Positions 18,467-27,378 of a stretch of 64,000 nt of DNA are shown here, in pieces. Origin of the DNA: Chersky-840 sp035604715 (GTDB lineage Bacteria > Actinomycetota > Acidimicrobiia > Acidimicrobiales > UBA8190); assembly GCA_963731665.1 (NCBI GenBank), contig CAVSWP010000013.1, positions 1 to 64,000 of the forward strand, read 5' to 3'. The first letter of the stretch is position 1. Every line of letters starts with the position of its first letter. The translations under genes and the position numbers were made by a program. The notes below the pieces were generated by a model that saw only the letters and a list, made by a program, of their open reading frames with translations, was not told the origin of the DNA and did not search any database.

Positions 18467-20712
18467 AGCTCGGCCGCCGGCGCTTCGCGCTGGCCCTGCG
18501 TCACGCCGATTCCCCCCGGCGGGCGCCGCGCCAGCCCCGGGACATCGGAGGCCGGTTGCGCCACCCATTTCGCGGTACCCGCTTCTATCCCAAGCCCAAG
18601 GCCCCCCGCCCGGCCCGCCAGCACGATCCCACCGGCCCCCGCATGCGACCCCGCCGCTCGGTCGTCGACCGGGTCATGTCGGTTAGCGAGCCCTCCCCGC
18701 CGCGTACGGTCATCAGGCTGCGGGTGCTCGGCCTGTTCGCGGCGGCGCTCTTCTCGCTCATGTTCGTCCGGTTGTGGTACCTGCAGGTGCTCGATACCTC
18801 GGCGTACACCAAGAAGGTCACGGCCAACCAGCTCCGAAACGTCGAGATCCCGGCGCCACGCGGCCTCATCACGGACCGCAACGACCGCATCATCGTGGGC
18901 GACCAGGTGACCCAGGACATCACGTTGTCGCGGGTGTCGGCCCAGGAGCACCCGGCGGTGGTCGGACAGCTCGCCGCGCTCCTCGGGATCTCCTCGGCGC
19001 AGATCGAGGCGGACCTCGCCAACGTCCAATACAGCCTGTACAAGCCGGTCCCCATCCTCGAGAGCGCCCCGCTGCCCGACGTGCTGTACATCGGCGAGCA
19101 CGCATCGATGTTCCCCGGTGTGTCCACGGTGGCCGATACCAACCGCACCTACCCGATGGGCCAGACCGGTGTCCAGATGCTCGGGTACATCGGCCAGATC
19201 ACGAGCCAAGAGCTCCAGGCGAACCAGTCGCGGGGATACGAGCTCGGCGACCTGTACGGCCAGAGCGGGCTCGAGAGCCAGTACCAGTCGGCCCTGCGGG
19301 GCCGGCCCGGCATCGACCGGGTTGAGGTGGACGCCCACGGACAGGTGGTGGGAAGTCTGGGTGAGACGCCGCCCACCTCGGGAGACGACCTCGTCACCAA
19401 CATCGACGCCGGGCTCGAACAGACACTGCAGCAGGCACTCGACGCCGAGATCGCGTCCTTGCAGGGAAAGTCCAAGGGTGGCGCGGCGGTCGCCCTCGAC
19501 CCGCAGACGGGCGCCGTGCTGGCCATCGTGTCGTCGCCGACATACGACCCGACGTGGTGGACGAACGGCATCTCCACCGCGCACTACGGCGAGATCCAGT
19601 CGACCGGCGCGTTGAACAACAACGCCATCCAAGGCCTGTACACGCCGGGATCGACCTTCAAGCTCGCCACCGCCGTCGCCGCGCTGCAAAGCGGCCTCAT
19701 CACGCCCTACTCCACCTACGACGACACCGGCTCGTACTCGATCCCCGGATGCACGGTGGGGGGGGCGGGATGCGTGACGTACCACGACAACGAGGGGGAG
19801 GCCGCCCACGTGGTCAACGTGTCCCAGGCGCTGACGGTGTCGAGCGACATCTTCTTCTACAACCTCGGTGCGCAGTTCTGGGTCCAGCAGAACCGCTACG
19901 GCAAGTACCCCATCCAGGACACCGCCGCCCAGCTCGGCTACGGGGACGTGACCGGGATCGACCTTCCCAACGAGACCCAAGACGCCCGGGTGGACTCGAA
20001 GAAGGTGGTCGACCGCGAGCACGCCCAGGACCCCAAGGACTACCCCAACGACGACTGGTACACCGGGAACAACGTCGAGCTCGCCTTCGGCCAGGGCGGC
20101 ACGGTGATCACGCCGATCGAGCAGGCGGTGGCCTACTCCACCTTCGCCAACGGGGGCACCCGCTACGTCCCCGAGGTCGCCGCCGGGCTGGTCAACGCCC
20201 AGGGCAAGGTGGTGCGGACCATCACCCCCAAGGTGGCCGGGCACATCACCATCTCCCCCGAGAACTACCAGTCCCTGCTCCAAGGGTTCGAGGGCGTGGT
20301 GCAGAACCCCAAGGGGACCGCCGTCGGCGCCTTCACCGGGTTCCCCCTCTCGACGTTCCCGCTGGCGGGCAAGACCGGCACCGCCACCACCAACGAGCAA
20401 CAGCCCAACTCGTGGTTCGTGGGGTGGGGCCCGCTGCCCAGTCCCGACTACCTCATCGCCGTCGTGGTCCAAGGAGGCGGCTACGGCGCGTCGGCGGCGG
20501 CCCCGGTCGTGCGCCTGGGGTTCAACTACCTCCTGGCCCACCCCGAGACCCCCGTCCACCTGGGCTCGCCGACGACACCGGCGTCGGTCCCGGCCCCGCC
20601 CGCCACCCCGCCAACGACCGCCCCCAAGACCACGACGACCACCTCGACCACCCCGGGGACCACGGGGGCCCTCGCCGCCGCCCCGCGCCGGCCCGCTCGG
20701 GGAGCGCTCTAG
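18463..20712 (+). CDS. mrdA: Penicillin-binding protein 2 (elongation transpeptidase)
   Basis: A class B PBP that cross-links lateral-wall peptidoglycan. A basic cytoplasmic N-terminus of about 80 residues precedes the membrane anchor (RLRVLGLFAAALFSLMFV). The dimerisation domain has the start ATPRGLITDRND-like segment (PAPRGLITDRND). The transpeptidase domain carries S397-T-F-K400, S460-S-D462 (the PBP2-type SxD) and K637-T-G-T-A. The tail is Pro/Thr-rich. At 749 residues it is longer than E. coli PBP2 (633) because of the N- and C-terminal extensions. It overlaps mreD by 4 nt. rodA, the usual next gene, is not present; a radical SAM gene follows. Confidence 0.94.
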   Translation: MKLGRRRFALALRHADSPRRAPRQPRDIGGRLRHPFRGTRFYPKPKAPRPARQHDPTGPRMRPRRSVVDRVMSVSEPSPPRTVIRLRVLGLFAAALFSLMFVRLWYLQVLDTSAYTKKVTANQLRNVEIPAPRGLITDRNDRIIVGDQVTQDITLSRVSAQEHPAVVGQLAALLGISSAQIEADLANVQYSLYKPVPILESAPLPDVLYIGEHASMFPGVSTVADTNRTYPMGQTGVQMLGYIGQITSQELQANQSRGYELGDLYGQSGLESQYQSALRGRPGIDRVEVDAHGQVVGSLGETPPTSGDDLVTNIDAGLEQTLQQALDAEIASLQGKSKGGAAVALDPQTGAVLAIVSSPTYDPTWWTNGISTAHYGEIQSTGALNNNAIQGLYTPGSTFKLATAVAALQSGLITPYSTYDDTGSYSIPGCTVGGAGCVTYHDNEGEAAHVVNVSQALTVSSDIFFYNLGAQFWVQQNRYGKYPIQDTAAQLGYGDVTGIDLPNETQDARVDSKKVVDREHAQDPKDYPNDDWYTGNNVELAFGQGGTVITPIEQAVAYSTFANGGTRYVPEVAAGLVNAQGKVVRTITPKVAGHITISPENYQSLLQGFEGVVQNPKGTAVGAFTGFPLSTFPLAGKTGTATTNEQQPNSWFVGWGPLPSPDYLIAVVVQGGGYGASAAAPVVRLGFNYLLAHPETPVHLGSPTTPASVPAPPATPPTTAPKTTTTTSTTPGTTGALAAAPRRPARGAL

Positions 20713-20715
20713 ACT
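20710..20715 (+). promoter_or_regulatory. Putative -10 box of the radical SAM operon
   Basis: TAGACT, whose first three bases are also the stop codon of the PBP2 gene, ends 10 nt before the ATG at 20726. It is identical to the hexamer before tig. Confidence 0.4.
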
Positions 20716-20725
20716 CCTCGGCCAC

Positions 20726-22702
20726 ATGACCTCTCTGTGGCCGAGGATCGAGCCTCTCCTGGCCCAGGTCACCAAGCCCGCCCGGTACATCGGTGGTGAG
20801 CTCGGGGCGCGTCGGCCCGTCCACGCCCCCGGGCGGGTGGCCTGGCTCCTGTTGTACCCCGACACGTACGAGATCGGGCTGCCCAACCAGGGTCTGCAGA
20901 TCCTGTACGAGATCCTGAACGAGCGTGCCGATGCCGTCGCCGAGCGTGCCTACGCGCCGTGGACGGACATGGAGGCCGCCATGCGAGCGGCCTCGGTCCC
21001 GCTGTTCTCGCTGGAGGGCAGCCGGCCGGCGGCAGAGTTCGACGTCTTGGCCTTCAACCTGTCGGCCGAGCTCACCTACACCAACGTGCTCAACATGATC
21101 GACCTGGCCGGGCTGCCCGTGCGCAGCTCCGAGCGCGCCGTCTCGGACCCCTTGGTCGTGGCGGGCGGGCACTGCGCCTTCAACCCTGAGCCTCTGGCCG
21201 ACTTCGTCGATGCCTTCGTCCTGGGGGACGGGGAGGAGGCGGTGGGCGAGCTGACCGCCGTGATCGGCTCGTGGCGGGCGTCGGGAGCCTCGAGGCGTGA
21301 TGAGCTTCTCCGGGCGCTGGCCGACGTCGCCGGGGTCTACGTCCCGTCGTGCTACGAGCCGAGGTTCGAGGCCGGGCGCCTGACCGGGGTGACGCCCCGG
21401 GTGCCCGGTGTGCCCGAGCGCGTGGAGAAGAGGACCATCGCCGACCTGGGGCAGTGGCCCTATCCCAAGCAACAGCTCGTGCCCTTGATCGAGGTCGTCC
21501 ACGACCGCCTCAACGTCGAGGTGTTCCGGGGATGCACCCGAGGGTGTCGCTTCTGCCAGGCCGGGATGATCACCCGGCCCGTGCGCGAGCGCCCCGCCGC
21601 CCAGGTGGACCAGATGGTGCGCGACGGCCTCGACCGCACGGGCTACGACGAGGTGACCTTGACGTCGCTGTCGAGCGCGGACTTCTCCGGTATCGGTGAC
21701 GTGGTGTCATCGGTCATCAACGACCCCGAATGCTCGGGTCAGGTGTCGGTGAGCCTTCCCAGCCTCCGGGTGGACGCCTTCACGGTCGGACTGGCGGCGG
21801 AGATCCAGAAGGTGCGCCGGACCGGCCTCACCTTCGCCCCCGAGGGCGGGACGTGGCGGATGCGGCAGGTGATCAACAAGCTGATCCGCGAGGAAGACCT
21901 CTACGCCGCCGTCGACGCCGCCTTCTCCCAGGGCTGGAGGCGGGTGAAGCTGTACTTCCTCATCGGGTTGCCGACCGAGACCGACGAGGACGTGCTGGGC
22001 ATCACCCGGCTCGCCGGTGCCTGTGCGGAGATCGGCCGTCGCTATCACCCCGGCGTGACGGTGACCGCCTCGGTGGGCGGGTTCGTTCCCAAGGCCCACA
22101 CCCCCTTCCAGTGGTTCGGCCAGAACACCATCGAGGAGCTCCGGCGCAAGGTGGGCATGCTCAAGGACGCCGCCCGGCGCACGCGGGGGGTGACGCTGCG
22201 CTGGCACGACCCCGAGGCCACCGCGGCCGAGGGTCTGGTGAGCCGCGGCGACCGGCGCATGGGCGCGGTCATCGAGCACGTCTGGCGTCACGGGGGCACG
22301 TTCCAGGAATGGTCCGAGCACTTCGACCTCGGCTTGTGGACGAGCGGGCTGGAGGCCGCCGGGCTCGACTTCGACGACGCCGTGTACCGCCATCGCGACC
22401 AGTTCGAGGTGCTCGCCTGGGACCACCTCTCCGCCGGCCTGCATCGGGACTTCCTGTGGCAGGACTTCCAGGAGGCCTTGGCCGAGCACGGCCTCGAGGA
22501 TTGCCGATGGACCCCGTGCTACGACTGCGGTGCCTGCACCGGGCTGGGGGTCGAGCACATGGTGGCCTCGGCCACCCCGCCGGCGGGAGGGAGCCAGGGC
22601 ACCGGTCAGGACCTGGCCACAGCGGGCGCAGTGCCCGTCCGGTTCCTCGAGACCGCCGGGGCGGGCGCGCCGTCGAGCCTGGTAGGCGGGCGCGTCCCGT
22701 GA
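20726..22702 (+). CDS. Radical SAM protein, TIGR03960-type
   Basis: A B12-binding-like N-terminal region (LLLYPDTYEIGLPNQGLQIL, VAGGHCAFNPEPLADFVD) precedes a radical SAM domain with the CxxxCxxC cluster at C270, C274 and C277 (RGCTRGCRFCQAG). The C-terminus has a further cysteine group (RWTPCYDCGACTG) that might bind a second cluster. It belongs to the widespread but poorly characterised family that always accompanies a DUF2344 protein just upstream of RNase E/G and rplU. A role in RNA or ribosome modification has been guessed, but no reaction is known. It has 658 residues. The stop overlaps the next gene (GTGA). Confidence 0.9.
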   Translation: MTSLWPRIEPLLAQVTKPARYIGGELGARRPVHAPGRVAWLLLYPDTYEIGLPNQGLQILYEILNERADAVAERAYAPWTDMEAAMRAASVPLFSLEGSRPAAEFDVLAFNLSAELTYTNVLNMIDLAGLPVRSSERAVSDPLVVAGGHCAFNPEPLADFVDAFVLGDGEEAVGELTAVIGSWRASGASRRDELLRALADVAGVYVPSCYEPRFEAGRLTGVTPRVPGVPERVEKRTIADLGQWPYPKQQLVPLIEVVHDRLNVEVFRGCTRGCRFCQAGMITRPVRERPAAQVDQMVRDGLDRTGYDEVTLTSLSSADFSGIGDVVSSVINDPECSGQVSVSLPSLRVDAFTVGLAAEIQKVRRTGLTFAPEGGTWRMRQVINKLIREEDLYAAVDAAFSQGWRRVKLYFLIGLPTETDEDVLGITRLAGACAEIGRRYHPGVTVTASVGGFVPKAHTPFQWFGQNTIEELRRKVGMLKDAARRTRGVTLRWHDPEATAAEGLVSRGDRRMGAVIEHVWRHGGTFQEWSEHFDLGLWTSGLEAAGLDFDDAVYRHRDQFEVLAWDHLSAGLHRDFLWQDFQEALAEHGLEDCRWTPCYDCGACTGLGVEHMVASATPPAGGSQGTGQDLATAGAVPVRFLETAGAGAPSSLVGGRVP

Positions 22703-23397
22703 AGGTCCGGGCCCGGTTCACCAAGATCGGTCGTGTCCGGTGGACGAGCCACCGCGACGTGGCCCGCATGTGGGAGAGGGCGTTGCGCCGGGCCCGGGTG
22801 CCCGTCGCCTACACGGCCGGGTTCACTCCTCGTCCCCAGTTGAGCTTCGGGCTCGCCCTTCCCACCGGGTGCGAGTCGGTCGCCGAGTACCTCGACATCG
22901 CGCTCGACGATCCCGTCGACCTCACCGAGCTCGCCCAGGGCGTGGGATCGCTCCTGCCCGATGGGGTCGACGTGGTGGGCGCCGGTGTCGTCGAAACCGG
23001 CACGAGGTCGTTGCAAGAGGACGTGTCCTCGTGTACCTGGGAGATCCGCGTGCCGACCGTGGGCCCCGGTGACCTCGACGTGGCCATCGAGCGGGTGCTC
23101 GAGGCGGACGCACTCCCCATCCAGCGCGAGCGCAAGGGACGAAACGTGGTCGACGACCTCCGTCCCTCGGTGCTGGCGCTGTCGTGTGCCGGTGCTGACG
23201 CCTACGGTGCCGTGCTCCTGGCCGAGCTCGGTACCCGACCGCGCGGCGTCCGTCCTTCCGAGCTCGCCCTGGCCCTGGGTGTCGAGCTCGGGCTCGCCCG
23301 TAGAACCTGTCAATGGATCGAACGCGATGGCTCCCGCTCGGAGCCTCTCCTTGCGGACCCCACGGGTACCGCGGTCATGTGGGAGCGCGCGTCGTGA
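22699..23397 (+). CDS. DUF2344 (TIGR03936-type) protein
   Basis: The constant partner of the TIGR03960-type radical SAM protein; in some bacteria the two are fused. The family N-terminus is RARFTKIGRVRWTSHRDVAR, followed by RARVPVAYTAGFTPRPQLSF, which includes the highly conserved GF(T/N)PxP segment. The C-terminus is RPSELALALGVELGLARRTCQW. It has 232 residues. The start is GTG 22699, translationally coupled by the GTGA overlap. The molecular function is unknown; the context with RNase E/G and ribosomal proteins suggests RNA-related work (inference). Confidence 0.88.
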   Translation: MKVRARFTKIGRVRWTSHRDVARMWERALRRARVPVAYTAGFTPRPQLSFGLALPTGCESVAEYLDIALDDPVDLTELAQGVGSLLPDGVDVVGAGVVETGTRSLQEDVSSCTWEIRVPTVGPGDLDVAIERVLEADALPIQRERKGRNVVDDLRPSVLALSCAGADAYGAVLLAELGTRPRGVRPSELALALGVELGLARRTCQWIERDGSRSEPLLADPTGTAVMWERAS

Positions 23398-23421
23398 GCA
23401 GTACGAGAAGGGATCGTTCTC

Positions 23422-25368
23422 ATGTCCGATACGAGCGCCGGATTGCCGGCGGCGGAGCCCACGGGCTCGCCCCCTGCGTCCCCGTCCACCGACCCCGGGG
23501 CGCCCGACGCCCTCGAAGCGGGCGACTCGTCCCCGCGCGGCACCCCGCCGGGGCCGGCCGGCCCGCCTGGGGACCGAGCCCCCGACAACGCCGGCGAGCC
23601 CGGCTCCTCCTCCACCACCACCCCCGCTGACGCCGCCGACGGCCCGGCCACAGCGGCGTCGTCGAGCCCACGTCGCCGCCGGCGGCGCCCCGCGGGGTCG
23701 CGCCCGGCGGGTACAGGCGCGGGTGCCTCGGGGGAGCCCGCCGCGGACGGTGCCTCGCCAGCTCCCGAGCCCGGCGAGGGGACCTCGGGAGGCGGCCGTG
23801 GGGGAGAGGGGGAGGGGGGATCTGCGTACCCGGGACCCGAGGCCCCCCCGGTCGGGGCCCCGAAACCCGCCCTGGAGCGCCCCCGGATCGGTGACACCCG
23901 GCCGGCTCGACCACCGGCCGCGCCTGTGGTTCCCGTGCCGGTGACACCACTCGCCGTCCGGGCCCCGCGTGCGCCTGCGGGCGAGGCGATGCCACCGAGC
24001 GTCCTCGAAGCCGACGACGCCGGCGGGCCGGGCTCCGAGCCCAAGGCGTCGGGGGGTCGGTCTCGCCGGCGCAGCGGACGGGAGCGACGGGGGCGTCCCG
24101 TCGGGCGCTATCTCATGTGCGTCCACGTCCGGCCGCACGCCACCCAGATCGCCGTGCTCGAAGGCCGGACACTGGTCGAGCACTATGTGTCACGGGCAGC
24201 CGACGACGCCGCTCAGATCGACGGCAACATCTACCGCGGCCGGGTGCAGAACGTCCTTCCGGGCATGGAGGCGGCCTTCATCGACATCGGCACCCCCAAG
24301 AACGCCGTGCTCTACCGGGGCGATGTCCGCTACGACCTCGAGGACATCGAATCGCCGAGAGGTGCCTCGCCTCGCATCGAGGAGATGCTGCGGCCCGGCC
24401 AGGTCATCTTGTGCCAGGTCACCAAGAACCCCATCGGGGCCAAAGGGGCACGCCTGACCCAAGAGGTCTCCTTGCCGGGGCGTTTCGTGGTCATGGTGCC
24501 CAACTCCACGGCGTTCGGCATCTCCAAGCGCCTCGACGACAACGAGCGCAAGCGCCTGCGCCGGATCGTGGACGAGGTGCGGCCCACGGGCCACGGCCTG
24601 ATCGTGCGCACCGCGGCCGAGGGGGCGAGCCAGGACGAGCTGCGCCACGACGTGGAGCGCCTGGTGGCGCTGTGGGTGGCGATCGAAGTCGAGGCCAATC
24701 GATCGAACGCGCCCGGACTGCTGTACCGGGAGCCCGACCTGGCCGTCCGAATCGTGCGCGAGGAATTCAACCGCGAGTACCGCAACGTCGTCATTGACGA
24801 CGCCGAGCTCTACGCCCAGGTGCGCGACTACATCGAGCAGGTCAACCCCGAGCTGGCCGATCGCGTCGAGTACTACGACCCGGTGGTCGAGAACCTCCCG
24901 ATCTTCGAGCGCTTCCACGTACACGAGCAATTGCACAAGGCCCTGGACCGCAAGGTGTGGTTGCCCTCGGGGGGATCGATCATCATCGAGCGCACCGAGG
25001 CCCTCACCGTCATCGACGTGAACACCGGCAAGAACGTGGGGAAGTCGAACCTCGAGGAGACCGTGTACCGCAACAACCTCGAAGCCGCCGAGGAGATCGC
25101 CCGTCAGCTGCGGCTACGCGACATCGGAGGGATCATCGTCATCGACTTCATCGACATGGAGATCCGTGAGAACCGTGATCGGGTGGCAAGTGCGCTGCGC
25201 TCCGCCCTGGCCCGGGACAAGACCCGGACCCAGGTGTTCGACATCTCGGAGCTGGGGTTGATCGAGATGACCCGGAAGCGGGTCTCCGAGGGCTTGGTCG
25301 AGTCGCTGTCGACCACCTGCACGGTGTGCGGCGGGCGTGGGATCGTGCTCGACGAGTCCCTGCTGTAA
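23422..25368 (+). CDS. rne: Ribonuclease E/G family protein
   Basis: A 5'-end-sensing endoribonuclease for mRNA decay and rRNA/tRNA maturation. The first 230 or so residues are low-complexity (Pro, Ala, Gly, Ser, Glu) with an Arg-rich patch (RRRRRRPAG), probably disordered. The catalytic part follows: S1-like region (GNIYRGRVQNVLPGMEAAFID), ALTVIDVNTGKNVGK and GGIIVIDFIDM, which carry the catalytic aspartates, and the zinc-link TTCTVCGGRGIV at the very end. Actinobacterial enzymes of this type put the disordered scaffold at the N-terminus, as here. It has 648 residues. ATG 23422 follows GAGAAGGGA. rplU begins 12 nt after the stop. Confidence 0.95.
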   Translation: MSDTSAGLPAAEPTGSPPASPSTDPGAPDALEAGDSSPRGTPPGPAGPPGDRAPDNAGEPGSSSTTTPADAADGPATAASSSPRRRRRRPAGSRPAGTGAGASGEPAADGASPAPEPGEGTSGGGRGGEGEGGSAYPGPEAPPVGAPKPALERPRIGDTRPARPPAAPVVPVPVTPLAVRAPRAPAGEAMPPSVLEADDAGGPGSEPKASGGRSRRRSGRERRGRPVGRYLMCVHVRPHATQIAVLEGRTLVEHYVSRAADDAAQIDGNIYRGRVQNVLPGMEAAFIDIGTPKNAVLYRGDVRYDLEDIESPRGASPRIEEMLRPGQVILCQVTKNPIGAKGARLTQEVSLPGRFVVMVPNSTAFGISKRLDDNERKRLRRIVDEVRPTGHGLIVRTAAEGASQDELRHDVERLVALWVAIEVEANRSNAPGLLYREPDLAVRIVREEFNREYRNVVIDDAELYAQVRDYIEQVNPELADRVEYYDPVVENLPIFERFHVHEQLHKALDRKVWLPSGGSIIIERTEALTVIDVNTGKNVGKSNLEETVYRNNLEAAEEIARQLRLRDIGGIIVIDFIDMEIRENRDRVASALRSALARDKTRTQVFDISELGLIEMTRKRVSEGLVESLSTTCTVCGGRGIVLDESLL

Positions 25369-25371
25369 GCT
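25366..25371 (+). promoter_or_regulatory. Putative -10 box of rplU
   Basis: TAAGCT overlaps the rne stop codon and ends 9 nt before the rplU ATG. No Shine-Dalgarno sequence fits in the short gap, so rplU is probably read from a leaderless transcript or by coupling. Confidence 0.45.
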
Positions 25372-25380
25372 CGCCGGGCT

Positions 25381-25701
25381 ATGTACGCGGTGATCCAGAG
25401 CGGAGGCAAGCAGGAGCGGGTGGCCACCGGCCAACAGCTGCGCCTGGAGCTTCTCGGTGTCCCTGAGGGCAGCGAGCTCGAGCTGGCCCCCGTGCTGGTG
25501 GTGGACGACGATCGTGTCCTGGCCACTCCGGCGGAGCTGGCCGGGGCCGTGGTGGCCGCCCGTGTCGTGGGCGAGGAGCTCGGTCCGAAGATCCGGGGCT
25601 TCACGTACCAGGCCAAGGCCCGCCGCCGTCGCCGCTGGGGCCACCGCCAGCGCTACGCCACGGTCGAGATCTTGTCGATCACGGTCCCGTCGGGCCGCTG
25701 A
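25381..25701 (+). CDS. rplU: 50S ribosomal protein L21
   Basis: A 23S rRNA-binding protein of the large subunit. The start MYAVIQSGGKQERVATGQ and the C-terminal FTYQAKARRRRRWGHRQRYA, with its basic KxRRR loop, are diagnostic. It has 106 residues. It is separated by 12 nt from rne and 25 nt from rpmA. Confidence 0.98.
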   Translation: MYAVIQSGGKQERVATGQQLRLELLGVPEGSELELAPVLVVDDDRVLATPAELAGAVVAARVVGEELGPKIRGFTYQAKARRRRRWGHRQRYATVEILSITVPSGR

Positions 25702-25726
25702 GAACGACGTCGAAGAGGAGGTCCTG

Positions 25727-25981
25727 GTGTCGAAGACGAAGGGTGGGGGCTCCACCCGCAACGGCCGTGATTCGAAGTCCAAGCGCCTCGGCGTCAAGGT
25801 GTACGACGGCACGACGGTGCCCGCCGGCGCGATCATCCTGCGCCAGCGGGGCACGAAGTTCCATCCCGGGGAGAACGTCGGGCGGGGCGGCGACGACACG
25901 CTGTTCGCGAAAGCGGACGGTATGGTGAGCTTCGGCACCCGCAAAGGCCGTCGTCTGGTGAGCGTCCGCGCCGAGCCCTGA
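25727..25981 (+). CDS. rpmA: 50S ribosomal protein L27
   Basis: A large-subunit protein whose N-terminus reaches the peptidyl transferase centre. After the GTG start the sequence reads SKTKGGGSTRNGRDSKSKRL, followed by GAIILRQRGTKFHPGENVG, both family signatures. It has 84 residues. The start is set by homology and by AAGAGGAGG about 8 nt upstream. There is no N-terminal extension of the kind cleaved in Firmicutes. Confidence 0.97.
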   Translation: MSKTKGGGSTRNGRDSKSKRLGVKVYDGTTVPAGAIILRQRGTKFHPGENVGRGGDDTLFAKADGMVSFGTRKGRRLVSVRAEP

Positions 25982-26030
25982 GCACGCCCGCCCGCGCCCC
26001 TGGCCACCACGGGGGCTCCGCCGGGCCTCG

Positions 26031-26036
26031 TAGGAT
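26031..26036 (+). promoter_or_regulatory. Putative -10 box of obgE
   Basis: TAGGAT ends 7 nt before the GTG start of obgE, in the 62-nt gap after rpmA. It would give a leaderless obgE-proB-proA message. Confidence 0.4.
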
Positions 26037-26043
26037 CGACGCC

Positions 26044-27378
26044 GTGTCCGGGTTCGCCGACGAATCCCAGGTCCATGTGAAGGCAGGCGACGGCGGCGCG
26101 GGGGCGGTGTCGTTTCGCCGAGAGGCGCACGTGTCGCGCGGTGGCCCCGACGGGGGCGACGGAGGCGACGGGGGCGACGTGTGGCTGGTGGCCTCGTCCA
26201 ACCAAGCGTCGCTGCTCGGGTTCCGAGACCACCCGCATCGGCGGGCTACCGACGGCAAGCACGGACAGGGCAAGCGTCGTCACGGGGCGCGGGGCCAAGC
26301 CCTTGACGTGCCCGTGCCGGTGGGGACCACGGTACGTGGGCCCGACGGCGTCGTGCTCGCCGACCTGGCCAGCGCCGGGGACCGCTGGCTGGCCGCCACC
26401 GGGGGTCGGGGTGGGCGGGGCAACGCCCGGTTCCTCACCAATCGACGACGCGCCCCGGGATTCGCCGAGCAAGGTGAGGCCGGAGAGGAACGCTGGCTCG
26501 ACCTCGAGCTCAAGTTGCTCGCCGACGTGGCCCTGGTGGGGCTGCCGAACTCGGGGAAGAGCACGTTGATCTCGCGGATCTCGGCCGCTCGCCCCAAGGT
26601 GGCCGCCTATCCGTTCACCACCCTCGAGCCCCATCTCGGCGTGGTGCGAGTCGGGCGTGCCGGGGACGAGACCGAGTTCGTGGTGGCTGACGTCCCCGGC
26701 CTGGTCGAAGGAGCCGCCGAGGGCCGGGGCCTCGGTCACCGCTTCCTGCGTCACGTCGAGCGCGCCCGCGCCTTGGTGGTGCTGCTCGACCTGGCCCCGG
26801 CCGACGCCATGGCGGCGGCCGACCAGGAGGCGGTGCTGCTCACCGAGCTGGGCCGCTACCGCCCCGAGCTGCTCGAACGGCCGCGTCTGGTGGTGGGGTC
26901 GAAATCGGACGTGGCGACGGCTTCGGTTGGCGAACGGCCCGAGCTCACGATCTCGGCCGTCACCGGCGTCGGGATCCCCGAACTGCTGTCCCGACTGGCG
27001 GCCATGGTGGTCGAGGCCCGGACGGCCGATGCCGCCCCGGCACGGCCCATCGTGATCCACCGCCCGCTGTCCGACGAGATCGAAGTGGCCCGGGCCGACG
27101 ACGGGTCCTTCGTGGTGCTCGGTCGGCCCGCGCTGCGGGCCGTGGCCCTGTCCGATCTCAACGACCACGATGCCGTCGACTACGTGCAGAGCCGGCTGCG
27201 TCGACTCGGGGTGGAGCGCGCCCTGCGCCGTGCCGGGGTGCGTGACGGCGACGTCGTGCACCTCGGCGCGCTCAGCTTCACCTACCAGCGCGACGAGGGT
27301 ATCGACGCCGCCGTCTCGGGGGCACCTGGCCCCGAGACGAGGCGGGGGGGCCGCCGGAACCGGGATAGGGAGCAGTGA
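26044..27378 (+). CDS. obgE: GTPase ObgE/CgtA, atypical G4 motif
   Basis: A GTPase for late 50S assembly and the stringent response. The glycine-rich Obg domain occupies about 1-155 (GGDGGDGGDVWLVA). The G domain has G1 GLPNSGKST, G3 DVPGLVEGA and G5-like ISAVTGVG. The G4 position reads VVGSKSD, with Ser where NKxD has Asn, which is unusual. A C-terminal OCT-like domain follows (RADDGSFVVLGRPALRAVALS). It has 444 residues. Its GTG start has no strong Shine-Dalgarno. The stop overlaps the proB start (GTGA). Confidence 0.96.
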   Translation: MSGFADESQVHVKAGDGGAGAVSFRREAHVSRGGPDGGDGGDGGDVWLVASSNQASLLGFRDHPHRRATDGKHGQGKRRHGARGQALDVPVPVGTTVRGPDGVVLADLASAGDRWLAATGGRGGRGNARFLTNRRRAPGFAEQGEAGEERWLDLELKLLADVALVGLPNSGKSTLISRISAARPKVAAYPFTTLEPHLGVVRVGRAGDETEFVVADVPGLVEGAAEGRGLGHRFLRHVERARALVVLLDLAPADAMAAADQEAVLLTELGRYRPELLERPRLVVGSKSDVATASVGERPELTISAVTGVGIPELLSRLAAMVVEARTADAAPARPIVIHRPLSDEIEVARADDGSFVVLGRPALRAVALSDLNDHDAVDYVQSRLRRLGVERALRRAGVRDGDVVHLGALSFTYQRDEGIDAAVSGAPGPETRRGGRRNRDREQ

